A stretch of DNA of 64,000 bases from JBMDXB01 sp048594975 (lineage in GTDB: Bacteria > Acidobacteriota > Vicinamibacteria > Vicinamibacterales > 2-12-FULL-66-21). Location: positions 124,001 to 188,000 of the forward strand of contig JBMDXQ010000042.1 in NCBI GenBank assembly GCA_048594975.1, read 5' to 3'. Both the position numbers and the translations under genes were made by a program. Positions 15,819 through 24,315 of the stretch are shown in pieces (position 1 is the first letter of the stretch; each line of letters starts with the position of its first letter). The notes beneath the pieces were generated by a model. The model was not told where the DNA came from. It worked only from the letters and a program-made list of their open reading frames with translations, and did no database searches.

Positions 15819-18347
15819 TCAGGCCTCCTTCGGCGTTCGCGTGACGAACGTCCCCGTTTGTGCCCAGCCGACCATCAGGTACACGAGGAACAGCGCCGCC
15901 ACGTGATAGCTGATGTCGAGAATCTGCCGCTGCTGCTTATAAACGAAAAACACGACCAGCCCGTACGCCAGGACAACCGCGAGCATCGCCCAGGGGATCT
16001 CCATGTGCCCGCGGGCGCGCGCGGTCCCCCTGAACGGGATGGCCAGCCGGGCCCGCCGGCGGACCGCGCGCGTCCTCAGCAGCGCTCCGGTTGCGCCCAT
16101 TACGAGGATCACGAAGAACTGGACGAGCGGCCGCGCAGGCTGGGTATAGACCTTCCGCAGGATATTGGAGATCGCGCTGGCCTGCAGTTCCACGCCGTAA
16201 TGCTGATCGCCGGAGGAGACGGCCCAGCGATCGTCCGGCGTCCCATAGCCAATCACCACGATCTTGTCTTTGAACCTCTTCAGGCCCACCGGGTCGTGGG
16301 CGTTGCCGAGGATCTCGTGGAACCGGGTCGGCTGGACCTCGTGGCTGTGCGCCACGGCGACGATCATGTCGAGGTCCGCGTCGACGATCGGGATGGCCCT
16401 GAGCTCGTTTCGCGAAGCATCGCGCACGCGAACGACCCCGGCCCGCCTGTCGACCGCGGCGGCGAGGCGCGCACCGCTCCTCTCCCGCCGCATGTGCTGC
16501 ATGACGGTCTGCAGCGACAAGGAGGGCACGACGGCGGCCTCGCGCTGCTCAATCGTCGCCGGCACCTCTTGCGTGAACGGGGCGGCGACCTGTACGCGGC
16601 GGGTATCAGGCCGGCCCTTCACGAGGCCCCACCGGTCCTCGATTGCCTCAGCCAGGACGGGCGACATCAGCGGCCTGGGCATCCCGTCATCGAGCTCGAA
16701 TGCCTCGGTGCCGAGGACGACGGCGGTGCCCGCCCCCGCAGCCTTCCGGATCGCCTCGGCGAACTCCCGATCGCAGCCGGACGGGTCGGCGAAATGCAGG
16801 TCGAAGGCAACCACGCTCGCCCGCGCCGCTGCCAGGCCGGACACGAGCTTCGCATGATGGCACCGCCAGTCCGGCGACGGCGCCCCCAGCGCGCCGTTCT
16901 GCGTCGCATCGGCGGACGCGAGGACGAGGGCGATGCGGGGATCGAGCGGCGCCTCGACGAACCCGTCCATGTAGGCGACGAAGCGGCGCTCGAGCCAGTC
17001 GTCGAGCTTGAACGCGTTGAAGAGGCCGACCCAGGAGGCAAACAGCAGTACCAGGCTGGCGGCGACGACCGCCGTGATGGTGGCGTAGTACTGCTGGATC
17101 CTCCGATCGATGCGGCCGATCTGCCGGCTCTCGTGCTCCAGCGCCGCTGTCTTCGCGGCGTCCGCCCCGGTGCTTTCCTGGAGTGCGGCGATGTTGTTCT
17201 TGCGCGCCTGCTTGACCGCCTTGAGCCGGTCGACCTCTGCGCGTCCCATCCGCAAGTCGGCCTTCCGGCCCGCCGGCTCGAGATCGAATATTACGCCGCT
17301 CGGCGAGCGCATGTAGAGGACCGGCGTCGCGAAGGCAACGGTATTGGCGAAGTCCATCTGCATGCGGTTGCGCGCGTGCGAGATGGCCGCATCGACGCGT
17401 CCCCGGTTCGCGCCGACGCACAGGCACAGGTAGAACTCCCGCGCGAAGAGCACGGCGGCGGCGTCAGCGACGGGGTACTGCATCGCGACCACCGCCGGGA
17501 CGCCAGCCCGCACCAGCTGCGGGGCGACGCCCGCGAGCGGCCGTGCGGCGGCGACCGTCGCGCCCTGGCAGGCGTTGAGCACGACCAGCTTCATCGACGG
17601 GTAGTCGCGGAAGAAACCGGCGAAGGAGCGCGCCGGGATGAGGTCTTCCCCACCCGTTCCCTCGTCGCGGTTCAGCACGAGGAACCCGTCGTCCTGCTGG
17701 AACTTCCCGTGGCCGATGAAGTGGAGCACCTGGTGCCGCCCCTCGAGAAGCGCGCGGCTGATCGCGGCGCGCGACACGTCGCCCTCGAGGACCGTGACCT
17801 TGACCGATTCCCCCAGCTCCAGGAGTGCGTCCTCGATCAGCGCGCGCTCCTGCGCGACATCCAGGCCCGACCCGCCCGGAATCGCCACCAGCACCTTCAC
17901 CGGCGGCCTCGTCGTCAGCTCCTCGATCGGCTCGTGCAGGCTGATGTACCGCGTGAGCGGCGTCTTCGAGGAGGTCGCGAGGAAAGCGTCGCGGTTGCGG
18001 TCGTAGGCGAGCTCCCACGGCAGCGCCGAGAGCGGCGGCGGCTCGATGCACAGCCGGATGCGGAGCCCCCGGTCGTCGTCGCGGCGTACGCGGCCGAAGC
18101 ATTCGCGGTAGATATCGCGGATCTCGCCGGCGAAGAGCGCGTTCCAGAGCTGCTCGCCGAAGCCGGCGAGGAAGTCGGAAGGCAGGGTCCCCGGACCGAG
18201 CCGCTGCTGGGCGGCAACGAGATCCGGCGAGTCCAGCGACAGCGCCAGCACGCCTTCGGCCTCACCCATCGTCTCGGAGTGGACCTTCAGCGGGAACCGG
18301 CCGTCGACCGGGTCGCCGATCTCGATGGCGAAGTTCTCGTACTCCAT
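15819..18347 (-). CDS. CHAT-CHASE2 membrane protein
   Basis: An 842-residue protein. Residues 1 to about 350 form a CHAT (caspase-like) domain with H213 in VLHFIGHGKF and C260 in VVLNACQGA, both catalytic residues kept. A helical linker leads to a membrane segment at about 422-445. Then comes a CHASE2 domain (about 450-760), an extracytoplasmic sensor, recognisable by RIALVLASAD, VVAFDLHFADPS and KIVVIGYGTPDD...YGVELQA. Three more membrane segments follow. The predicted topology is protease inside, sensor outside. It is first in an operon with the FecR-TPR-PASTA gene. CHASE2 is better known on adenylate cyclases and kinases; here a protease-like module takes that place. A TACAAT box lies at 18415-18420 on this strand. 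Confidence 0.88.
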   Translation of the reverse strand: MEYENFAIEIGDPVDGRFPLKVHSETMGEAEGVLALSLDSPDLVAAQQRLGPGTLPSDFLAGFGEQLWNALFAGEIRDIYRECFGRVRRDDDRGLRIRLCIEPPPLSALPWELAYDRNRDAFLATSSKTPLTRYISLHEPIEELTTRPPVKVLVAIPGGSGLDVAQERALIEDALLELGESVKVTVLEGDVSRAAISRALLEGRHQVLHFIGHGKFQQDDGFLVLNRDEGTGGEDLIPARSFAGFFRDYPSMKLVVLNACQGATVAAARPLAGVAPQLVRAGVPAVVAMQYPVADAAAVLFAREFYLCLCVGANRGRVDAAISHARNRMQMDFANTVAFATPVLYMRSPSGVIFDLEPAGRKADLRMGRAEVDRLKAVKQARKNNIAALQESTGADAAKTAALEHESRQIGRIDRRIQQYYATITAVVAASLVLLFASWVGLFNAFKLDDWLERRFVAYMDGFVEAPLDPRIALVLASADATQNGALGAPSPDWRCHHAKLVSGLAAARASVVAFDLHFADPSGCDREFAEAIRKAAGAGTAVVLGTEAFELDDGMPRPLMSPVLAEAIEDRWGLVKGRPDTRRVQVAAPFTQEVPATIEQREAAVVPSLSLQTVMQHMRRERSGARLAAAVDRRAGVVRVRDASRNELRAIPIVDADLDMIVAVAHSHEVQPTRFHEILGNAHDPVGLKRFKDKIVVIGYGTPDDRWAVSSGDQHYGVELQASAISNILRKVYTQPARPLVQFFVILVMGATGALLRTRAVRRRARLAIPFRGTARARGHMEIPWAMLAVVLAYGLVVFFVYKQQRQILDISYHVAALFLVYLMVGWAQTGTFVTRTPKEA

Positions 18348-18463
18348 GGGCTCCTGTCGCCCGACCGGCGCAGAGCGACCTGGCCTGGTGTCGTAGGGAG
18401 AGCGTGCGGGGGCTATTGTAGGCCACGGAGGGCGTTCCGGGGCTGGAGGCCGCGGAGTTGATG

Positions 18464-18523
18464 AACTCAGAGGCCACGAAGGCCACGGAGGCCATTCAAC
18501 TCAGAGGCCACAAGGCCACGGAG
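18464..18523 (+). repeat. CTCAGAGGCCAC dispersed repeat, two direct units
   Basis: Two adjacent units, AACTCAGAGGCCACGAAGG... from 18464 and CAACTCAGAGGCCACAAGG... from 18498, each ending in GGCCACGGAG. The same element is found as a tandem array near 63520, 45 kb away. Confidence 0.75.
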
Positions 18524-18660
18524 AAACCGAGCACGCCGGCTTCACCAGCCGGCGCGCGCAGCGCGACCTGTGCGACCCGATCACGGCTGTCAGTCGGATC
18601 GAGCCGGGGCGAATAGATATTGGAGGCTCCGGGCCTCTGGTGGCCCTGAGTTCGATCGGT

Positions 18661-18689
18661 CTCTGTGGCCTCCGTGCCCTCTGAGTTTG
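18661..18689 (-). repeat. CTCAGAGGCCAC dispersed repeat, inverted unit
   Basis: CTCTGTGGCCTCCGTGCCCTCTGAGTTT is the inverse of the units at 18464-18523. A further worn copy (GCTCCGTGGCCTCGG) follows at about 18693. The inverted pair brackets about 135 bases of non-coding DNA. Confidence 0.7.
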
Positions 18690-18724
18690 ATCGCTCCGTG
18701 GCCTCGGTACGGCGTCGTGGCCTC

Positions 18725-19420
18725 CTACTGCCCCACGCCTCGCGGAAGCTCCATCAGCCGGATATTCCGGAAACGGATCTCCGCGCCTTCCGACTCGAGA
18801 CAGAGATAGCCCCTCTTCCGCGAGGACTGGCTCACGCCGTTGACGAACACGCCGTTGACCGCGAGCTTCACCACGCCGTCCACCGCGACGACGTCGTAGG
18901 CGTTCCACTCGCCACGTCCTTTGACGCGGTTCTCGATCGACATGCTGCGCACGCCGCGGGGATTGTCGGGGACGATCGTGACGCCCCCGACGCCGAACAG
19001 CTCGCCGTGGACGTAGGCCGCGGGCGGCACGCGGCCGTCCCGCGTGTTGAGCTTCGGCCAGTCGAGCTCGAGCATCTGGACCTCGACGCCATCAGGCAGC
19101 CGCGTCTTCGGATCCGGGTTCGCGCTGCTCCAGATGAACACGCCGGAATTGCCGCCCGGCTCCATGTGCATCCACTCGATGTGCAGCACGAAGTTTTCGT
19201 ACTCCTTCTCCGAGCGCATGACGCCGATCGGGTGGCCGGAGCAAATCAGCTCGCCGTCCATGATGCGCCAGGTGTCCTCCGCCGTGTTGACGTTGACCCA
19301 GCCCGCCAGGTCGCGGCCGTTGAACAGATTACGGAACTCCGGCGTGGCCTGCGCGCCTGCCTGATGGGCGGCGAGCACCAGCGCGCCTGCGAGGAACATC
19401 GCCATCCCTGCTCGTCTCAT
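18725..19420 (-). CDS. Exported DUF1080 (3-keto-glycoside hydrolase-like) protein
   Basis: A 231-residue protein with a signal peptide (cut near AGAQA). The body is a concanavalin-like jelly roll with the DUF1080 signatures FRNLFNGRDLAGWVNVN at the mature start, EYENFVLHIEWMHMEPGGNSGVFI in the middle and SEGAEIRFRNIRLMELP at the end. Some members act on 3-keto-disaccharides together with Gfo/Idh oxidoreductases, several of which occur later in this window. Start chosen at ATG 19420 with GAGGTG just upstream; a GTG two codons earlier is possible. CATAAT on this strand at 19437-19442 may be a -10 box. Confidence 0.88.
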   Translation of the reverse strand: MRRAGMAMFLAGALVLAAHQAGAQATPEFRNLFNGRDLAGWVNVNTAEDTWRIMDGELICSGHPIGVMRSEKEYENFVLHIEWMHMEPGGNSGVFIWSSANPDPKTRLPDGVEVQMLELDWPKLNTRDGRVPPAAYVHGELFGVGGVTIVPDNPRGVRSMSIENRVKGRGEWNAYDVVAVDGVVKLAVNGVFVNGVSQSSRKRGYLCLESEGAEIRFRNIRLMELPRGVGQ

Positions 19421-19548
19421 GGTCACCTCGGCGGTGATTATGCCGCGATTCGCCGGGCGGCTTCCGGCGCGTCCACAGAGACGAATGGTCCGTCTTCGTG
19501 GCGTTCCTGGCCTGGGTGAAATACTCCGCGGCCTCAGTCGCGACGGTC

Positions 19549-19566
19549 GCAGCCCTGAAGAGCTGC
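19549..19566. repeat. REP-like hairpin, GCAGC-CCTGAAG-GCTGC type
   Basis: GCAGC and GCTGC pair around CCTGAAGA. The same GCAGCCCTGAAG core occurs as a perfect hairpin at 57950-57967, and a related CTGCAG form at 53299-53318. Confidence 0.4.
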
Positions 19567-19630
19567 GCTACGGATGGAGCGACATGGCAGCGCTGAAGGG
19601 CGGCGCCACAGTTTGCCGCGATAGGGGATA

Positions 19631-21337
19631 ATGCCCGGAGCCGTGCCGGCGCGGACGGCCGCCGGCCGGCTCACCCGCTTCATGACACCAGCGTTCACCC
19701 CGGAAACGCGGCCGGGCACCGCCGCGGACGATCCAGCGATCCGCCGCTCGCCGGCAGGCGCGCGCGCGACGTTCATCGCGCTGGCGGTGACGCTGCTGCC
19801 GATCATGATTCTCGCGTCCTTCGACTTCGGCGTGACCTGGGACGAGAAGGAACGCCATCGCTACGGCGAGTACGTCTGGCAGTTCATCCGCGGCCTCCGC
19901 CCGCGGTCGGCGTTCGCCGAAACCGGCGGTCACGTCTATCCCGGGCTGTTCGACACCATCTGCGCCGCGGTCGAACCGTGGATCCCCGCGAACCGTTACG
20001 TCGTGCGCCACGCGGTCAACGCGACCTTCGGGTGGATCGGCGTCGTCTACTGCGGACGCCTGGCGGCACGGTTCTTCGGGATGTGGCCCGGCGTCCTCGC
20101 CATGGCCCTTCTCGCGCTGACGCCGCGCTACTTTGCCGACGCGATGAACAACCCGAAGGACCTGCCGTTTGCCGCGATGAGCGTGATGGCGCTTTACTAC
20201 ATCACGCAGGTCTCGCCGCGGTGGCCGTACGTGTCGTGGCCGGCGGCCATCAAGATTGCCGTGGCGCTCGCGCTGGCGCTGAGCATCCGCGTCGGCGCCC
20301 TGCTCTATCTCGGGTATTTCGGTCTGCTGGTCACCGCCCTGGTGATGGCCGATCGGTGCACGGATTGGCGGCGGCTCGCGTCCACCGCCGCGCGCCTGCT
20401 CATCGTGGCGCTGGCCGTGCTGCTGCTGGGCACCATCTTCTGGCCGTGGGCCGGGGCGAGGCCGCTCGTCCGACCGTTCCAAGCGCTGCTCGGCGCTGCC
20501 AACTACCCGTGGGACGGCGTCGTCCTGTTCGCCGGCCAGGAGTACCGCGCCACACGGCTGCCGTGGTACTACTCGCCCTGGTGGTTCCTGATCTCGACGC
20601 CGCCGGTGACGCTGGTGGGCGCCGCGCTGTCGTTGTGGTTCGTCGCGGGCCGGACGGACGCGTGGCGACGCGCCGGGCTCTGGGCGGTCTTCCTCCTTCC
20701 GGTCGTCGTGGGCATCGCCATGGGCTCGACGCTGTACGACGGCGTGCGCCACCTGCAGTTCATCAACCCGGTCCTGGTGGTGCTCGCCGTCGCGGGCTGG
20801 ACCGGGGCGATGGCGGCGTCGCGCCCGCTGTGGCTGCGCGCCGGCGCGGGGGCAGCGCTCGCGGCAGGACTCGCGAGCCTGCTCGTCTTCGGCATCCGCT
20901 TCCATCCCAACCAGGGCGTGTACTTCAACGCCCTCGTCGGCGGCCCCCGCGGTGCGTTCAAGCAGTACGACATGGACTACTGGGGCAACTGCGTCCTGCA
21001 GGCGGTGCGGTGGGGCGTGGACGTGGCGCGCGCGCACCACACGGTCGTCACGATCTCGGGCCATCCCACGCATCTCGTCCTGCTCAACGCGGAGCGCTTC
21101 CCGCAGCTGTCCTTCACCTTCCCGTCGCAGAACAAGCACTACCTGCACGTGCGGCTGGCCCGCGGCCCGATCGAGGGGATCCGCGAGGTGCTCGGCGAGC
21201 CGGCCCTGCACCGCGTCCGCACGCCGGACGGCGCCGTGCTGTGCACGGTGACACCTGGCCCGGCCTACGGCGAGCTCGAGGCGATCCGGCATCGCGCGGC
21301 GCCGCGCGACGCCCTCCACCGCGCGGGGTCCCGGTGA
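19631..21337 (+). CDS. PMT/GT39-like membrane glycosyltransferase
   Basis: A 568-residue polytopic membrane protein with about ten to eleven hydrophobic segments. The first external loop has FGVTWDEKERHRYGEYV, the acidic motif expected of GT39/ArnT-type enzymes that use polyprenyl-phosphate sugars. YFADAMNNPKDLPFAA and the later RHLQFINPVLVVLAV also fit. It would transfer a sugar from a lipid carrier on the periplasmic side. The start at 19631 is the first ATG and lies on top of a GATAAT box, so translation might begin at GTG 19643 or ATG 19682 instead. It opens an eight-gene cluster; the next gene overlaps it by GTGA. Confidence 0.8.
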   Translation: MPGAVPARTAAGRLTRFMTPAFTPETRPGTAADDPAIRRSPAGARATFIALAVTLLPIMILASFDFGVTWDEKERHRYGEYVWQFIRGLRPRSAFAETGGHVYPGLFDTICAAVEPWIPANRYVVRHAVNATFGWIGVVYCGRLAARFFGMWPGVLAMALLALTPRYFADAMNNPKDLPFAAMSVMALYYITQVSPRWPYVSWPAAIKIAVALALALSIRVGALLYLGYFGLLVTALVMADRCTDWRRLASTAARLLIVALAVLLLGTIFWPWAGARPLVRPFQALLGAANYPWDGVVLFAGQEYRATRLPWYYSPWWFLISTPPVTLVGAALSLWFVAGRTDAWRRAGLWAVFLLPVVVGIAMGSTLYDGVRHLQFINPVLVVLAVAGWTGAMAASRPLWLRAGAGAALAAGLASLLVFGIRFHPNQGVYFNALVGGPRGAFKQYDMDYWGNCVLQAVRWGVDVARAHHTVVTISGHPTHLVLLNAERFPQLSFTFPSQNKHYLHVRLARGPIEGIREVLGEPALHRVRTPDGAVLCTVTPGPAYGELEAIRHRAAPRDALHRAGSR

Positions 21338-22329
21338 CCGCGCATCCTGGCGCAGCGCTGGCCGCCCCGACCCTCTCGGTGGTGATCCCCGTCTACAACG
21401 AGGACGAGAGCCTGCGCGAGCTGCTCGCCACGATCGAGCAGGCTCTCGCGTCGTGGAACGGCACCTGCGAGATCCTGTTCGTGGACGACGGCTCGACGGA
21501 CGGGACGTTCCAGACGCTGAAGTCGCTGGCGCTGGCGAACGAGCGCGTGCGGGTCTTCTCCTTCCGGCGGAACCTCGGGAAGTCGCCGGCGCTGCTGTGC
21601 GGCTTCCGCAAGGCGGCAGGGGAGTACATCCTGACGATGGACGCCGACCTGCAGGACGATCCCGCGAACTTCGCGCGAATGTACGACCAGCTCGTCGCCG
21701 CGGACGTGGACATCGTGAACGGCTGGAGGCGCGAGCGGCAGGACAACGCCGTGAAGGTCGCCACCTCGCGCATCTTCAACCGGCTCATGATCCGGCTGCT
21801 CTTCGGGTCGTCGTTCAAGGACATGAACAGCGGCCTGAAGCTGTACCGGGCCGACGTCGCGCGCGAGCTGCAGCTGTACGGCGGCATGCACCGGTTCATC
21901 CCGCTCATCGCGGCGGAAATGGGCTACCGCGTCGCCGAGTGCCCGGTGACGCACAAGGAGAGGAAATACGGCGTGTCGAAGTACTCGCCGCTGAAGTTCC
22001 TCACCGAGATGCCGGACCTCCTCACCATCTTCTTCCTGATCAAATACACGGCGAAGCCGCTGCATTTCTTCGCACGGGTCGGCTTCGGCCTGATGTCGCT
22101 CGGCGTCCTCTGCCTCGCCTACCTGACGATTCTCTGGTTCCAGAGCATCCCGATCGGCACGCGGCCGCTGCTGACGCTCGGCACGCTGCTCGTGGTCATC
22201 GGCGGGCAGACGGTGTTCACGGGGCTGCTCGCCGATCTGATCGTCAACGTGAGCCAGAGCCGCAAGCAGGAGTTCCCGCTGAAATACGCATCGGACCAGG
22301 CGGCGCCGCGCGCGCGCGTGGAACCGTGA
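21334..22329 (+). CDS. GT2 glycosyltransferase, polyprenyl-phosphate sugar synthase type
   Basis: A 331-residue protein with an N-terminal GT-A domain and two C-terminal membrane helices, the layout of GtrB/DPM1-like enzymes. D51-D52 and the DxD motif D103-A-D105 in MDADLQDDP bind the nucleotide sugar and metal. KERKYGVSKYSPLKF is the lipid-facing motif of this branch. The GTG start at 21334 overlaps the previous stop (GTGA), giving translational coupling with the GT39 gene, which may be the user of its lipid-linked sugar. Confidence 0.9.
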   Translation: MTAHPGAALAAPTLSVVIPVYNEDESLRELLATIEQALASWNGTCEILFVDDGSTDGTFQTLKSLALANERVRVFSFRRNLGKSPALLCGFRKAAGEYILTMDADLQDDPANFARMYDQLVAADVDIVNGWRRERQDNAVKVATSRIFNRLMIRLLFGSSFKDMNSGLKLYRADVARELQLYGGMHRFIPLIAAEMGYRVAECPVTHKERKYGVSKYSPLKFLTEMPDLLTIFFLIKYTAKPLHFFARVGFGLMSLGVLCLAYLTILWFQSIPIGTRPLLTLGTLLVVIGGQTVFTGLLADLIVNVSQSRKQEFPLKYASDQAAPRARVEP

Positions 22330-23282
22330 CCGGGATGCAGGACGCGCGGACCGCGCCCGGCTGGACCGCGACGCGCTGGCTGACCTACGCCGTCGTCGCC
22401 GCCCTGCTCCTCGCGATGGCGCTCTACGCGGCGAACGCGCAGGAGGAGCTCGCCAGCATCCGGCGGCTGTCCGCCGGGGTGCTGGTGGTGTCTACGCTGC
22501 TGCAGTTCGCCTCGCAGATTACCCTGAACGGATCGATGCTGCTGCCGCTGCAGGCCTGTATACAAACGCTGGGTTTCTGGGAGCTGTACCTCGTCCGGCT
22601 CGGCGGCAGCTTCTTCGGGTCGCTCGTGCCGCTTGCCGGCGGTATCGGCGTACGGCTCGCGTACCTACGCGGTCACGGCCTGACCTATGTCGATTTCACG
22701 TGGGCGACGCTCTTCAGCAACGTGATGGCGCTCGCCGCGGCGGGGGTGCTGGCCGCGGGCGCGACGGCCATCCTGTGGGCGCTCGCCGGCCCGCCGCCCG
22801 CCCTCGTCGTCGCCATGTCTGCCGGCGTGCTGGCCGTCAGCGTCGCCGCCCTGGCCGCGCTCGAGTTCCTGCCGCGGCTCGCGCGCTATCCCGCCTTCGC
22901 ACGCTGGTCCTGGCTGGCAGACGTGCGCAGCATGAGAGCGACGCCGCGGATGACGGCCTGGGTGTTCGTGCTGTCGCTGCTCCGGCACGCATGCAACTTC
23001 GCAACCTTCGGGTTGCTGTACCAGGCGCTGACGCGCGGGCCCGGCGACCTCCTCACCGGCGGCCTGGTCTACGCGCTGACCAGTCCCATCCGGATGGTCA
23101 ACGTCACGCCGGCCAACCTCGGCGTCAACGAGTGGTTCGTCGCGCTGGTCGGAAAAATCCTGGCCTTCGACCTGGTCACCGGCCTGATCGTCGCGCTGGC
23201 GTTCAGGGGGATCGGCATCCTCTCCCAGGGACTGGGGGCGGTCGTCGGATCGGCATGGCTGACCCAGGGGAGCCGCGCGTGA
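22326..23282 (+). CDS. Lysylphosphatidylglycerol synthase-type membrane protein (UPF0104)
   Basis: A 318-residue protein with about eight hydrophobic segments, matching the flippase-like transmembrane domain seen in MprF and in stand-alone UPF0104 proteins. Family blocks include GGSFFGSLVPLAGGIGVRLAYLR, LFSNVMALAA and TPANLGVNEW. In polysaccharide loci such proteins are thought to move lipid-linked intermediates. No aminoacyl-transfer domain is attached. GTG start at 22326 overlaps the GT2 stop (GTGA), with an ATG three codons further in as alternative. Confidence 0.82.
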   Translation: MTGMQDARTAPGWTATRWLTYAVVAALLLAMALYAANAQEELASIRRLSAGVLVVSTLLQFASQITLNGSMLLPLQACIQTLGFWELYLVRLGGSFFGSLVPLAGGIGVRLAYLRGHGLTYVDFTWATLFSNVMALAAAGVLAAGATAILWALAGPPPALVVAMSAGVLAVSVAALAALEFLPRLARYPAFARWSWLADVRSMRATPRMTAWVFVLSLLRHACNFATFGLLYQALTRGPGDLLTGGLVYALTSPIRMVNVTPANLGVNEWFVALVGKILAFDLVTGLIVALAFRGIGILSQGLGAVVGSAWLTQGSRA

Positions 23283-23295
23283 CCACGCGGGCCGC

Positions 23296-24315
23296 ATGAG
23301 AATCCTCGTTCTCCATGCCTGGCTGAAGGGAAACCTCGGCGACGTGCTGCAGCTCTCGGTGCTGCTGTCGGCGCTGCGCGAGCTGCGGCCGCGCGCGCTC
23401 GACCTGGCCGGCTACCCGCCGCAGCCCGCTGCAGAAACCGCCGAAGTGGTGCGGCTGGCGGATCGCTATCTTCCCGACGCCTTTCCGTGGTTCTGGAAAC
23501 TGTTACCGCGGGCGATGGCGCGCCAGTCCGTGGAGCCGTGGTGGAGGCGCCGCCGCACGGCGCTGTTCGCCCGCTATGACGCGATCGTCTGCGCGCCAGG
23601 CCCGTACCTCGCCGACTACGACCGGCGCGCCGCGAGTGCGCTCTGTGACATCGCGGTCGCGGCGGAGCGCGGCCTGCGCGTCGTGCTGTCGAGCCACTCC
23701 GTGGGTCCGCTGCCGCCGCCGGATCGCGCGGCGGTCGGGAAGGCGACGCTCCGGGTGGCGCGCGAGCCGGCGACCTTCGATTACCTGCACGCCCACGGGA
23801 TGTCCGCTGTGCTGGCCGCGGATTATGCGTTCCTCTATCCGTACGGGGCGATGCCGGGACCGAGCCCGATTCCGCCGCCGTACCGGGTTGCGTTCCTGCG
23901 CTCCAACAACCTGGACGCCGCTCGCCTGCGGCTCGAGGGACGCGCGTTGTTCGAGGGCTCCAGGATGATCGCGGAAGCGGGCGATCCGCTCGTGCTGGCG
24001 ACGAGCGACCGCCGCCGCGACGGGCGATTCCTGGCAAAGGCCGCGCGTGCGCTCGGCGTCCCGTCGTTCGAGTGCCGGAGCGTGCGCGACCTGGTGCTTC
24101 TCGTCGGAGGATCCTCGGGAGTGGTGTCGGACCGTTATCATCCCGCCATCTGCGCCGTCGCGCTGGGCAAGCCGGCGCAAGTGCTGCCGAACCGCGAGCC
24201 GCACAAGATGCAGGGGCTCAAGGACCTGCTCGCCGGCAGGACGCTGCAGGAGTCGCAGGCCCTGGCGCGCGCCGGGCTACGCGCGGTGGCGGACGCGCTG
24301 CAAAACCCGTCATGA
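23296..24315 (+). CDS. Polysaccharide pyruvyl transferase family protein
   Basis: A 339-residue soluble protein. The start LHAWLKGNLGDVLQL, the SSHSVGPLP strand and the C-terminal GGSSGVVSDRYHPAICAVALGKPAQVLPNREPHKMQGL region are typical of the CsaB/WcaK pyruvyl transferase fold (a GT-B-like two-domain structure). It would add a ketal pyruvate to an exported sugar polymer, giving it negative charge. It starts 13 bases after the flippase-like gene and overlaps the following glycosyltransferase by ATGA. Confidence 0.82.
   Translation: MRILVLHAWLKGNLGDVLQLSVLLSALRELRPRALDLAGYPPQPAAETAEVVRLADRYLPDAFPWFWKLLPRAMARQSVEPWWRRRRTALFARYDAIVCAPGPYLADYDRRAASALCDIAVAAERGLRVVLSSHSVGPLPPPDRAAVGKATLRVAREPATFDYLHAHGMSAVLAADYAFLYPYGAMPGPSPIPPPYRVAFLRSNNLDAARLRLEGRALFEGSRMIAEAGDPLVLATSDRRRDGRFLAKAARALGVPSFECRSVRDLVLLVGGSSGVVSDRYHPAICAVALGKPAQVLPNREPHKMQGLKDLLAGRTLQESQALARAGLRAVADALQNPS

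Larger units (their letters stand above)
18348..18724. other. Gene-free stretch holding dispersed repeats
   Basis: About 375 bases between the starts/ends of two minus-strand genes. It holds two direct copies and one inverted copy of a CTCAGAGGCCAC repeat, plus a perfect hairpin GCCGGCT/AGCCGGC at 18535-18553. No protein-like frame is present. Confidence 0.6.
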
